DNA of 64,000 bases from Cristatella mucedo. Lineage: Eukaryota; Bryozoa; Phylactolaemata; Cristatellidae. Both the position numbers and the translations under genes were made by a program. The stretch covers positions 117,001 through 181,000 of the forward strand of contig WPIO01000003.1 in assembly GCA_009760855.2 (NCBI GenBank), in the 5' to 3' direction. Below, one piece after another: positions 22,690 to 33,702 of this stretch (within the stretch, counting starts at the first letter, position 1; each line of letters starts with the position of its first letter). The notes beneath the pieces were generated by a model that saw nothing but the letters and a program-made list of their open reading frames with translations, did not search any database and was not told where the DNA came from.

Positions 22690-23116
22690 AGTTTCCGCTC
22701 AGTTTCCCTTCTATTGTTCCTAACATGCACACTGTAACGAGTTGTGTCAGACGAGCGGAACTCCTAAATTTAAACTGTAAACCTAACAATTTAGTTTGTC
22801 TTCTTTTAGAGCAAATGACTCACTAGAGAAAGCAATGGTTCACATATATAGCGAACTTCTCAGGAATGTAGATTTAGGAAATTCTGTGTCTGGTTTGCTT
22901 GATCGTTCCGCAGTGATTGACACTACTGATCAGTAAGTCCTACTTGAGTGCATGTCATTTCGCCTGAGCCTCGCTACCACTGCATTGCAATCCTTTATAT
23001 ACTCATTCAGTCTAATAGTCCTGAGTATTAATGTGAAGAGACAGAGGTCATTCAAAGAACAAATGAATACGGGTATGTCAGGGCTCTGTGCTTATTTTCA
23101 TTCTGCTCATTGTTTA
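22690..23116 (+). mobile_element. LINE family A, left part split by copia
   Basis: Plus-strand RT N-terminal palm: VHIYSELLRNVDLGNS, then LLDRSAVIDTTDQ (the AFDT motif of CR1/L2 RTs), then a SINVKRQRS block and a degraded GVPQGSVL region near 23080. It stops at the copia LTR (23117), and the next RT block resumes after the right LTR at 25848, so both pieces are one element. Confidence 0.8.
23112..23116. other. Copia target-site duplication, left (GTTTA)
   Basis: GTTTA is repeated at 25848-25852. The related LINE A copy at 2.39 kb has a single GTTTA at the equivalent site, an empty-site comparison that supports the insertion. Confidence 0.85.
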
Positions 23117-23532
23117 TGTGAGACGCAGTGCTGATGTGAAGTTATTCAACAGTATATGGTCGAGGAAATTCCGATCTTTAATACCGTAGCCGAAAACGGA
23201 GCTTTAGCCAAGACGAAAAAAGTGAAGGCAACAAACAGGTACAATTTTATATAATTACTTAATGATCATTGTTAGCTGAGAAAACCATCATGCATAAAAA
23301 TCGTATTACCATCAACTTCTCTTGGAGGAGCTCTATCTGATAAGCCTTTGATCATTTAGCCTCTGAGGAATTTCAATTGGGCCTGAAACACGTAAATCGG
23401 GACAACCAGCAGCGGTCTATGGCTCCAGACAAGTTTCTATCGTCCTGAGTAATTCAGGGCTCTTCAGCAGGTCAACGTGAGATCTCTCAATGAGGTGTAG
23501 GCACACTGGATGTGAGCCGGATTCATCCAACA
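23117..23532 (-). repeat. Copia 3' LTR
   Basis: A 416-bp LTR similar to 25426-25847 over its length, with shared blocks such as CCATCATGCATAAAAAT. It ends in TG...CA as expected. Confidence 0.85.
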
Positions 23533-23744
23533 CCTCTCAATGATCAACCAGTGCCGGTCATGCGTGTACACTATTTCCAGCAGCAATAGGACAAATAAAT
23601 ATTTGATTGATTTCAAATTCCATATCGGAAGCAAACGGCAATAAATTGTTTTGAGAATTGTACTTTAATTAGTGAAAGTGTTTGTAAATTCATTGTTGGA
23701 AACCTTAAAACAGCCTTTAGCAAAGAAGCGACCCTAGAACAGTT

Positions 23745-23965
23745 CATCGATCATTCTGCAATGATATTTACCCTAAAAACGGACTTGCATCCGACGGCTT
23801 GCCTACTTTCAGGTATTGTTGTGACCTTGTAAATGTCATTCTCACGTGGGGAAGCAAGTTCGTCGTCAATGTAAGCCATCCACGAATGTGCTTTCGTGCT
23901 ACTCGGAGCATTGTGCAAGGTCGTGGGCTCATCGCTGCAAGCTATCAGCTTCTTTACCACTAACC
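23745..23965 (-). pseudogene. Copia reverse transcriptase N-terminal fragment
   Basis: The minus-strand frame reads EPTTLHNA, WMAYIDDELASPRENDIYKV, then GCKSVFRVN. This is the conserved start of copia RT (a W-x-x-A/Y-x-x-E-L-x-S-L-x-x-N-x-T block followed by VGCKWVFKVK). It stops soon afterwards, well before the catalytic YVDD box. Confidence 0.85.
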
Positions 23966-24189
23966 CCTATTATGGAGTAGATTTAGTCGCAGACGTACTG
24001 TCAGTCGTGGCTAGCACATTTTGGGCAGCGTCTGCTAAAGCAGATCATTCGATGAGCTTCATAACATCCTTCTCTGATGCACCACTGTCGGATCAAAGGC
24101 TCCACGTATCACCTGACCATACCACTTATGCTACGGCTGTAATCAGTTCTCTGACCGACATGCATGAGCAGCCAACGCTGTCTTACTGA

Positions 24190-24560
24190 ATTACCTCACT
24201 GGTAGAAAAGTTTCCCTTGTCTTATACAAGTTATACAAGCAGCTGCCACGTCTTTTGTCAATTGGTGGATAAGGGTCATATGATAACCTTTCAACTCTAC
24301 CTTATGGTGTCTATCTACACACTTGGTCAGCAAAAATAGGTTCTCGGCAAGTATAGGTACAAGCAAAACATTTTGCACTTTCTGCTATGCATAGTCAACA
24401 CACAATTGCACACGCACCTTACCAATGCCGATCTCATCAAGCATTTCGCCGTCACCACCATGTGGCTGCGAGCTAATTTTCTCACAGTTGCAACGAAATT
24501 TAGGCTCAAAGCACATATATTTTGTGGCATCAGAGTCTGTTAGCCACTCCAGCTGTGATA
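24190..24560 (-). pseudogene. Copia protease region
   Basis: Read with one or two frameshifts, the minus strand gives EWLTDSDATKYM, in which DSDAT stands for the DSGAT active site of the copia aspartic protease (24523-24537). Next come GIGKVRV, a VLLVPILAENLF block (usually DVLYVPGL..NL) and GKLFYQ, which normally precedes integrase. Asp for Gly in the active site, together with the stops, means it is inactive. Confidence 0.75.
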
Positions 24561-24649
24561 AAAGCCTGGCTTGTAGTAAGTCTAGTCGGATGTGAATACA
24601 AAGCAGTCATCGGTTGTCGATCGGCCTCAGATTGCGCATTCTCCTCTCT

Positions 24650-25330
24650 TCTTAAATTAAAAAAATCGTGAGAGCTTGCGACTTACTAACGAACAGTAGT
24701 GGCACTTAACGGTAAACTTGTAACTCTGCTGTTTATTATGGGGCTCTGCAAATTTTCTGGATTTCCGGGTCTCATTCGAAGTAACAAGCTACTCTCACGC
24801 TCCTCGTCTCAGACGCCTACGTAACAGTCGACAGCTCTACAAAAAGTGTTATGCGCATGCCCCTCGCTTCAAGTGCCATTATCAGAGGCTGCCACCACTC
24901 TGGTTGCCCATTAATCATGTGGAGGACATGGTGTTCCTCCGGTATTGTCTCGCGTCAGCCTGATGCTGATTTCCCATCAACTTAGCTTCATTTGCATACT
25001 ATTGGATGTCATCAACCTCTGTCATTCGGGAGATGCAAGCTAGAGATCTAGGAGCAGGCGAATTATCAGCATTCTCAAAGCGTATATGGCATCCAGCTTC
25101 AACAGCATCTCGGAAGAGATCAGAGAGAGTCGTGGCTTCAATGCTGGAACTCATAAGTACAGAGTCCAAGGCAGCCATGAAGAGAACAGATCAAAGCCTT
25201 CTGCGATCGCCGGTCAAACTCTTGCTGTGCCTTGCTGTCTTCTTCGTCGTCTTTCTCGCCACTCTCGCCAGCAAGATATGCACCGGCTGTCTCTCCCCAC
25301 CGTTTTATACTTCCTAAAGGTCATCGGCTA
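24650..25330 (-). pseudogene. Copia gag remnant with degraded zinc knuckle
   Basis: Near 25300-25170 the minus strand reads AGESGEKDDEEDSKAQQEFD, RRSQKALICSL, like copia Gag, where an acidic E/K stretch is followed by KALxxI.LS. Near 24693-24707 it reads KCHYC, followed by RKLSRFF and FKKRGE, a decayed CCHC zinc knuckle with lost Cys and His residues. Stops are numerous. Confidence 0.7.
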
Positions 25331-25425
25331 TGAAGTAGAACCTTGAACGGGTACTTCGGTGCTGCCGACTCTCACCTTTCAAGTTCTCCAAACTAAAGAG
25401 GCCAATGAACACTGGGCCTTTAGCC

Positions 25426-25847
25426 TGTGAGACTCATTGCTGCCGCGAAGCCATTCACTAGTGGTCAGCGGTCGAGAAAATAACGTCATTTACTAGCGTT
25501 GCCGACAACAGAACATGAACCGTAGCAAAAACTGAAAATTAATAGCAGCACTTATTTTCAATGTATAGTAGTCCTTATTAATCACTACTAGCTGAGCAAG
25601 CCATCATGCATAAAAATTCAAAAGGTATTATCTTCTCTTAAGGAGTGCATTCAGATCTGCCGTAGCTGACGAGACCTAAGAATAAATATACTGGAGTAGG
25701 AAGTTGCAATATCTAGCCAATCAGCTGTGGTCTGCATAATCAAAAATATATCTTTTGTCCTGAGTTATCCATGGCGGTACTGCAGGTTAAGATGAAGACG
25801 CTCGTTAAGGTATAGGCACGCTGTATGTGAAGCAGATTTAGCCAACA
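25426..25847 (-). repeat. Copia 5' LTR
   Basis: A 422-bp LTR, partner of 23117-23532. The minus-strand sequence next to it (GGCTAAAGGCCC) is where a primer-binding site would lie; it does not match the common initiator-Met PBS. Confidence 0.85.
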
Positions 25848-27090
25848 GTTTATACTTTACCTCTGGCTGGTGTGATCTCCAAGCACACTCTAGGCTTTCA
25901 GTCCTATGCAGATGCTCAGTTTAACTTTTGCTTTGATCCGTTCCAGCCCACTTGAACGTCAAATTCTCTCAAGCTCCCTGCTGCAAGCACTATTGACATC
26001 AGCACATGGGTGGCAGCAAACTTTCTCAAATTAGATGACCATATAAAAAATTTAGTCATTATGGGCAAATTAATTGAGAGTAAGAAATTGGAAAGACTTA
26101 CGGTCGAAATCCGATTTGCTTGCCTATCTCTTGTTACATTAGCACGAAATACAGTTGTAAAATTCAAAAGTAACCTATCACTTTATGATGACATCAGCTC
26201 TGCAATCAAATCTTCCGAATTTCAGATTTCTAATGCTGCTAACTTTAGGTTTGCCTATACATGGAGACTACATTCAGTTAGTCGATGCATAATCAACATC
26301 CTCTCACGACTTTTGTAACTCACTGCTTCAAGGTCTACTGGCCTGTGCAATCAGTCACTTACAGCTGATGCAAAAAATAGGGGCTAGACTTGTCTGTATT
26401 TCCCATCGAGGTTGCCACATCACACGACATCTCGCCGACCTGTACTTGCTCCCAGTCAAGAAATGCATTGACTTCCATGATTTTCACTAGTCCTTTTATG
26501 TCTCTTCATTCTCTAGCTCAAGCTTATCAGAACTACTCATCCAACTGGCTAGGAATCGTAATCCCAGCCTATTGTTAGCTATACCTCGTTAGAATCTCGT
26601 TTCCTTTGGAAACTCTGCTTTCAACTCGTATTTTACAAAATCTCGAACTCACTCTCAACTGAAGTCATGATATCCCTTACTTAATAAGTAACAATATGTA
26701 TTTCATTTGAATAGCGGCCTCAAATAACGGTATCTCGGTTCACGTGGTTCTGGAATGCCGGATGGCTCCAACCTACCACCTCGTCATAAATGGCAAGTTT
26801 GTTAGACAACCCTTGGTTAAAAAATGCTTTGCGAGATTTAAAAATTAGCTTCGAACGCACTCGTTTATTCCATCATATAGTTGCTCGTCGTGATTATTTC
26901 TTTGTTTGCTTAGGCGTTCCGCAGCTAACCTTGGTTTAGAAGATCTTGTCTAGCATGTCACGTATGACCATGTTGTGCTTGTTGACATTGTGCATGTACT
27001 AGTAATAAGTTGATCGCGCTTCCTGTACAGCTTATTTAAAGTGCATATAAAGAGATTCAGGTATCTGAAAGCCCTTTATAAATTTACTAT
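25848..27090 (+). mobile_element. LINE family A, right part split by copia
   Basis: Resumes the LINE of 22690-23116: VYTLPLAGVISKH, a QSYADAQ box (degraded YADD), LKLDDHIKN, then RT C-terminal blocks to about 26650. Its 3' UTR ends at about 27035-27090 with a decayed hairpin and ATTAG tail. With its downstream flank it forms the second copy of the duplication that also includes 10845-14110. Confidence 0.75.
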
Positions 27091-27094
27091 TAGT

Positions 27095-29240
27095 TACAAT
27101 ATAATAGCTATCGATGGCACTCTCGTGCTATCTATCGTACCCTCTTTCTCACTATAGCACTAGCTCTCTCGCAGTCGCACAACAGAGTGATTCTCACTGT
27201 CAGGAATATTTCATACATTCGGGAATCACATGATTTTGCCTTATTGTTCGAAACCTGCTTAAATATGTAGCCTTTAATTATTGAAGGACTAATAGCAGTG
27301 ATTGGTTTTAGGCATTTGTGTCGCATTTAATTTTACCACGAAATGTTCAATTATATTGGTTTTTAATATTCTCATCTGCGGCTCCCAGCGATCTGCTTTC
27401 ATGATTTCTTTCTACTTATCAGGCGTGCTATCAATGATCTCTACTCACTTACTTAGAATGGGTGGGTAGTGAGAGTGAAATTTCACTAGAACGGCCAACC
27501 TAAAAATGACTTTCTCTGATTAAATCCGACTGCCTATAATTGGCTACTTGAGCCATCCAACCGAGGTAGAGAGCAGAAGAAAATTATTATAGATAAAGCT
27601 TAATGACAGAAATTCAGTTCCTCTTTTGCTACTGCCAAATTTGTCAACCCGCGCACCTGGTTTATTTCAAATGCAGAGTAACATCTTTTATAGATTCCAT
27701 TACCGCCATGTGCCTAGGCTGAGGTGATTAGCCTCAAGAGTAATTTTGAATTTCGTAGGTGGTACTTTAATCTCAACATAAAGCAAGTATGTCGGTCAAT
27801 GAATGACAAATATTGAACTAATTCAGCCTTAGAAGTCCATACTTATATGAAAATGAATTGAATACCGTAGGAAGCAATAAACTCTAGGTATCCTCTACAT
27901 GCTTTCTGTATTAGGCCCTGACCCAAAGGCTATGCTTATTGAATCCGTGGCTAGCAGCAATTTTCCAAATAGCAAAGGGGCTGTAAAATATTTACCGGAC
28001 TTCTGCCACTGCTCATCTACTTAGACAGATCAAGCTGGGTGGGGGAGTCGTTCTTTTATAGTCGGCCATTCGTAATATCGTAGTGCCGAGTCTCTGCACT
28101 TGCGTTTCTGCTCTAAGTCATAGAATCCCTCAAGTTATTCTGGGCTTAAAAAGCCCATGTACTGCATGGGATTGCCAACATACCAATCCTCATTATTATG
28201 TCACTGAGTAAGAAGAAGGCAAATGATAGGACTTATACCCATGACCTCAATGTTCGTCACACTTAATTGTTACATCTCACTGAATTAACCTTCGGCGCAT
28301 CATACGTGTTAAGTGTAAATACCACTATAAAATATTCATGCTACGCACATTTTGTAAGCCAAATTGAAATATTTACCTAATAAATAGGGCACAGCAACTT
28401 CTGTTTACCTTGTCTTATAATGGAGTGCATTGATTCCTGACAGATGAGTTACCCATAGTAGCTACCAGAGTAGTAAGCAGGCTGCTTGCCATAAAATCTG
28501 ATTTCATTATCTAGAGCTCAACTCACTTAACATTACGTGACTTAGGCTTGGATATCTGTTTGATTTAGCACTTTAACGTTTGAGTAGGCCCTCCTTAAAA
28601 TGAGGCAGTCATCGAACATTATACTAGTTTTTAATTGAAACAACTAAATATAGCAGTTGTCCAATTTTGCCTTTAAATCCTCTTCAGAATGCAACATAAA
28701 TTGATTTTGAGACTTTACAAAACTCTTCTCTGACGTTGCTGTTGTAATTGTTGTATCTTCTACTTCATTCCTGCGAGCCGTGACGATGACGACCTGGGCT
28801 GCAATGCTTGGCCCGAGTCCTCGGAGAAGCTCAGGTCATCAGCAGTTCACTTCGCTGGAGACAGGTGAATGCCTTTAGCTTCGATTCTACATAAATTTGT
28901 AATTGAAGCGATCTTACAACATAAAGAAATTAGCACATGCATTGCAATCTGTAGCATATCTGTCAGCACAATTGCATTAGTGGTAGCTATTTGTATTTAT
29001 TAGTTTTACTACTGGCATCGTCTCAGCTATCCAGTCTTGTCTGCCATTGATTCCCTTAGACTGAATTTTAGGTATTAAACACGGCGACCTTTAAGGTTAA
29101 CGGAAAGATGATCTCGCAGGAATTTTTGAAAATGCAGCTAGAATTAGTTTTCTGGGCGATTCTAATAAAAAAAAAGTCTAACCCTTTTTGAGCACGTATA
29201 TTATGACATATATAACACCTGCAAACTTTCAAATTCAAAT
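27095..29240. repeat. Diverged duplication, copy 2 (partner 12350-14110)
   Basis: Collinear with 12350-14110 as described there. It is about 0.4 kb longer, mainly from extra sequence around 28500-28980. No ORF is conserved between the copies, which argues against a shared gene. Confidence 0.65.
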
Positions 29241-29504
29241 GAATCATCGCCAGAGAATCCAAGTACATACAAAGAAGCACAGACTAGGTAGCCTCTTGTA
29301 ATAGGTACAAACCTAATGGAGACTAATGGAAACCCTTAAATATTAACTTATATATCATCATTTTGCATATGCATAGAAAATACGGTCATATCATCCTCAT
29401 TTGGCAGGACCACAATCTTCTAGTAGCTGATTCGTACCTCACTTAGTGTTTGCTTCAATAAACTTGTTCACTAGTTTGCCTGATGTCATCCACAGCGGCT
29501 GTTT

Positions 29505-29571
29505 CACACACACAAGCACACACAAGTACACACACACACACGAACATGAAGACACACACATACACATAGAA
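29505..29571. repeat. (CA)n microsatellite, interrupted
   Basis: CACA runs with AAG, AGTA and GAACATGAAG interruptions, just upstream of a LINE A fragment. Confidence 0.9.
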
Positions 29572-29640
29572 ACACGCCCAGCTCGGAAGTAGCAGCCTGG
29601 CCAAGGCAGCATGAACGCAAGCGGGACACCAGTAATACCC

Positions 29641-30118
29641 TTGCTTTGATCCCCCAGCACTCAAGCATGTCGAGTTCTTTCAACTCCCCTGCTGCGTGGG
29701 TTGATGACATCTCCACATGGATAGCAGCAAGCTGTCTTAAATTGAATCCTGATAAAACCAACTTCCTAGTTATGGGCGAACCAAGTGTGATTCCTAAATC
29801 GTCGAGGTGTACGCTAAAAATAGGCTCTTCCAGCATTCCTAATGTTGAATCTGCACAAAATATAGGTGTCAAGTTCCAAAATTACCTTTCATTAGACGAC
29901 CACATCAGCTCCACAGTCAAATCTGCTTACTTTCAGCTACATAACATTGCTGAAATTCGGGCTTTTTTAGACAGGGATACCACATCTAAGTTGGTCCGTG
30001 CATTTGCGACATCCTGTGATGGCTTCTGTAACTCGTGGCTTGCTGGTCCACCAGTCTGTGCACTCAGGCGCTTACAGCTGGTCCAAAACTCTGCAGCCAG
30101 GATTTTCTGTCGTAGGTG
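29641..30118 (+). mobile_element. LINE family A internal RT fragment
   Basis: One open plus-strand frame (29646-30122) covers RT from just after the YADD box (PQHSSMSSSF) through LKLNPDKTNFLVMG, SLDDHISSTVKSAYFQLHNIA, and a degraded NSWLAGPP to LVQNSAARIF. It has neither the catalytic box nor the 3' end; at 30118 it abuts family C sequence. The open frame suggests it is among the less decayed copies. Confidence 0.85.
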
Positions 30119-31270
30119 GTGATGGGGTGGATGACTGGCTCTATTGGAAGATACCATGGGAAGAGTGAAAGAGGGTTTCCCTGCGCCCGAGGTGCCCTGG
30201 AAAAGGGACCAGGATGCTGCCATCGCGGCTGAGCTCGAGGTTCGAACAAGGCGAAAGAGACGCTCCAAAAAGGTGCAGAATACCTCGTCCAGTGGCGTGG
30301 TAGCATCTGAAGTGGTCCCATGTGTGGAAGGCTTAACGAGGCGTTCTGCACGTCGAAAAACACGCAAGATTCCTCGAGAATACTGACGATCGGATGCTTC
30401 CTGGAACACTCTTTTAACAAAAAACGATCACAGTATTAATAGGGTGGAGGAACAGCAGAGGGAGTTGGGCTGCGAATGAATGCTCTCTAGCATTAGATCT
30501 GTCCGGCTCATTAAACGATGGGTCCACATACAGGCTCTTCGTTGGAAGAGTGGTGGGTCACTCCAACCAACGACGACATATTGGCACTGCATATATGCAG
30601 GGTCATTGTTGAAGGCACTGCAGACAAACGGGCCGAGGTAAGATGACAGCAAGAGTGAGTGAGAAGCCGTGGTGGCATATGAGTTGGACAGCCGCAGAAT
30701 GGCAGAGAAAATCCGTAGACGAGGGGGGCATTCAGGGGTGCACTTGGCCATGAGTCAGAATAAGCAGCCTGTTGATTGCCTGGGTTTACTCTTTGATTTG
30801 CTTTACTGATTCTAGCGGCAGGCTGGGCACTGCTGTCACCGGCCGGAGAGTCGGAGAAATATGAAGGAGAAGCTCGTGCTGCTTGGTGGCTGCCTTACCG
30901 TATTGATTGGGCTGTCCCCGGCCCTGTCTCCCCTGGTTTGTGGGTTGTCTGCAAGAACACAATCTCGTCCGCAAATTGGACAGAATATTAGCAACTTTTG
31001 TCAAAGTGCAGCTGATGTAGCCTGGCTTGTGGCGCCTCTAAATGGGGCGGGTGGGTCATCTGGTAAACTGGTAGTCTCCATAGCTGCAGTTTGTGCATGC
31101 GGGAGGCTGTCCCGGATACTCCTGCTGTGCACGCCTCCTTGTTTATGTCAGAAGTGGAGGACTGTAGGACTGTTGCAGACCTGGGCCAGTCGGAGAAGCC
31201 AGTTTGAAGCTGCTGTCGGCAGCACTGCCCTCGGGATGTGGGCGAGCCCACAATCGTAGGAATGAAGGCC
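30119..31270 (-). mobile_element. LINE family C remnant, second copy
   Basis: The minus strand reads CVFFDVQNA (RT motif FFDVEKAF) and FEPRAQPRWQ, paralogous to FAAFLDMQK and FESRAQPQWQ of the copy at 15.3-17.1 kb. Flanking nucleotide blocks agree too, for example AACAAAAAACGATC at 30415 and GACAAAAAACGATC at 17061. The YADD end and the C-terminus are absent. The GC-rich 5' side (30780-31270) resembles parts of 18340-19160. Confidence 0.5.
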
Positions 31271-31334
31271 GGATATTTCACAGATCAAGCAGCCGGAGTG
31301 CCGGCACCAAGCTCTCGTGGCTTGGCAATGAAGT

Positions 31335-31432
31335 CTGCTGAAATAGGTCAAAGCAAATTTTAAGCACCTAGAAAGTGTTTGAGTTCTCTGAGGGCAATCT
31401 ATCAAGTGTACTATTATCACTACTATTATTAA
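31335..31432 (+). mobile_element. LINE family A 3' terminus only
   Basis: About 100 bp with the family hairpin (TTTTAAGCACCTAG...GTTCTCTGAGGGC) and an ATTATCACTATTATT tail. It lies directly before the first unit of the satellite at 31433. Confidence 0.7.
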
Positions 31433-32738
31433 AGCTGCCAAGGCCAATACTCCAATCCACGGCATTTTACCAAACGAGGGAGAAATCCTATGGAAAAGCT
31501 TCCTTTTCGATTGCAAATGATAGTACACTCTGCGATGATTGCACTCACAAATTTCAATTTCTTTGCAGGCGTTCTCATACCATATACTGCAATTGACTGC
31601 ATTGGCCCGGGCCAATATTTCAATCCACAACATCCACAACAAAATTACTAGATATAGATTGTGCCGAGCTCCAGTTTTAATTGCATGTTGAAGAGCACTA
31701 TTTGGTGAGCACATCCAAGTAAAATCAATAAATTGTGCGTCTGCTCACCCTGGCTATATGTAGTAATCGCTCGAAATAGACTGAAAAAATACAGCAATCC
31801 GCTCAATTCTGCTGCAAATCATCCTCAAATCGCCAGCTTGAAGTTCTAATTACATTACGTATACGAATGGACTCACTTCAAGGTGCACCCACAAAATTTC
31901 ACTCTATTGTACATACGTGTTCCTATGGAATGAACTGCAATGACTGCAACGGTCAGGTCCAATACAGCAAGCAACCTCAATCTGCCTCAAAGCGACAAGA
32001 ACGCTTATGCTAGAAGCTCTAACTATGATTGCATGCTGCTCTACTCTTCAGTGATAGTATGCTTGCAAGATTTCGCTATAATTGCCCCTCCATTCTGCAG
32101 TAAGGTACTGCAATAGACTGCAACGCAATAATAATAATAATAATAATAATTATAATCATAATGCACATGATAAAGCGCTTTCAGAGAACTCTTTCTCTTT
32201 CTAGGCGCTTTACATTTGCTGCAAATGGCCGAATAACACAACCCACGGCGACTAAAAACGACCAGAATGCATATATTTTAAGCTCTAATAGTATTGCATA
32301 TTGCTCTAATTTATGGTTGTTGTGTAATCGTACAAGTTCACTATAATTGTCTCGAATATTCTGCAGCATTGCACTGCCATCGACTACAATGGCCCCAGCC
32401 CATACCAAAATCTCAGCAATTCGATGCAAAATGCCTTGAAATTGGTTTCTCAATGCTCAAATTATGAATTTATATCGCAAAGAGCACCTTTAAAGAGCAA
32501 GCACATCCTTTTAATCAATGTCCCTCGCATCGCCTCGGGAAATGAATGGCAATCGACGGCAACTGCTCAGCTCAAACCACCATTCCACTGTGGCAAATCG
32601 ACAACATATATGCTGCAAGAAGCTCCAATCGTCATTGCACGTTACATTTCATTGTGTTCAAAGTGAAACCGTGGAATTTTCAGGCCGTTTTGGATGTTCG
32701 CTGTGACAATGCACTGCAATCGACAACAATGAAAGCTG
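31433..32738. repeat. Degenerate tandem satellite, unit about 170 bp
   Basis: The phrase ACTGCAATCGACTGCAA and variants recur at about 31586, 31760, 31927, 32106, 32367, 32538 and 32708. Spacing is near 170 bp once the inserted LINE fragment at 32127-32235 is removed. Each unit also carries AAGCTCTAATTATGATTGCA-like and TTCTGCAGCATTGC-like blocks at fixed positions. At least seven units are recognisable, all in the same orientation, with high divergence between units. No coding function is seen; long ORFs across it are chance. Confidence 0.75.
32127..32235 (-). mobile_element. LINE family A 3' terminus inserted in the satellite
   Basis: Minus-strand terminal hairpin and a long AATAAT tail (plus strand), only about 110 bp, interrupting the fourth satellite unit. 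Confidence 0.8.
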
Positions 32739-32739
32739 G

Positions 32740-33215
32740 CATAGGAGTGCAGACCGACGCAGAGTATCTCTGCTTATTTTGCTCGATCTTCCGGCAGCTT
32801 ATGACATTATTGATCAACAAGTTCTAACATAAGCACCTCATGCATTGCGATAATTCTTTTCTTATCTCAGTGTGAGATTCCTGAGTATTGATGTGAATAA
32901 ACACAGATCATCCAAGGGACCTCTGAAATATGGGGTACCTCCAGGACTTGTGCTTGGTCCCATTCCTTTCACAGTTTCTACTTTCCTTCTAGCAGTTGTT
33001 ATTGCGTGCTGACACTGTGCATGCTGCCACTAACCACAGTTGCATGCTGACCCTGTGCACGTCACCCCTAACCCTATTATTCGTTTTGTTTGTTTTTCAA
33101 GCATGATTTTACTTACCATTCAATATCATTTCCCTTTTCAGCAAATGTAAAGCGCCTAGAAAGAGATTAAGTTCTCTGAGGGCGCTTTATCAAGTGTATT
33201 ATTATTATTATTATA
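32740..33215 (+). mobile_element. Internally deleted LINE family A
   Basis: RT palm sequence (LLDLPAAYDIIDQ, then YGVPPGLVLGP and LLAVVI) is joined directly at about 33002 to the 3' UTR (GTGCTGACACTGTGCATG), hairpin and ATT tail. All RT from the YADD box onward is missing. It is a deletion derivative with the original 3' end. Confidence 0.8.
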
Positions 33216-33500
33216 GCACTAATCCATTGTATCGTGCTAACGTTAAAGTAAATGACTGGATAGAGTTTAACTTCTCGGACGAAGCTATAGAGTAAGATAA
33301 TTAAAGACTTTGTAAGGCACCGTGCTTATACGTTCCACATTCGGTTCATCAAGTGAACTGCAAACATTTTCCTACATTTGCAATTAAAAAATCTAAGGTC
33401 ATGAAAGGTTCAAATATGTAAAATAATAAAGCTCATAACGGATTAAAACAGCATTTCTTCACAGTAGTGTTTGGAAAATGACGTTCGTACTAGGATTTTA
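33216..33500. other. No feature seen
   Basis: Short AT-rich stretch between two LINE A 3' ends, with no recognised content. Confidence 0.5.
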
Positions 33501-33702
33501 AATGCTAAACGCTCATGCCTCATGCAACACTTGCATGCTTAACCTGTGCGTGTCACCCTTAACTGTATTATTCATGTTGTTTATCAAGCATAATATTACT
33601 CACGTTCCATCGCACTCCATTTTGCAGAAAATATAAAGGGCCTAGAAAAAATCAAGTTCTCTGAAGGCACTTTATCAAGTGTAGTAAAATTATTATTATT
33701 TT
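33501..33702 (+). mobile_element. LINE family A 3' UTR and tail at the edge of the telomere-like array
   Basis: Diverged 3' UTR (GCTTAACCTGTGCGTGTCACCC), a hairpin remnant near 33635-33670 and an ATTATTATTATT tail that runs straight into the first CCCTAAA unit. It is the oldest-looking 3' end of the group. Confidence 0.75.

Larger units (their letters stand above)
23117..25847 (-). mobile_element. Degenerate Ty1/copia LTR retrotransposon with both LTRs and TSD
   Basis: An element of 2731 bp with LTRs at 23117-23532 and 25426-25847, both running TGTGAGAC...CCAACA on the plus strand, flanked by 5-bp GTTTA duplications. Coding remnants read on the minus strand in the order gag, zinc knuckle, protease, then after a gap the start of RT. 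This order and the motifs identify Ty1/copia. The integrase core, most of RT and RNase H are missing, and the frames are full of stops. A purine-rich stretch (minus strand TTGAGAGG) lies next to the 3' LTR and may be the polypurine tract. The LTRs have diverged strongly, so the insertion is old. Confidence 0.85.

Noticed and set aside
30861-31259. 132-codon plus-strand ORF with a signal-peptide-like start
   Set aside because: It is the antisense of the LINE C 5' region and is GC-rich repeat, so the hydrophobic start is not evidence of a gene.
31148-31714. 188-codon minus-strand ORF with hydrophobic segments
   Set aside because: It runs across a LINE C remnant, a LINE A tail and the first satellite units, so it is a chance frame through repeats.
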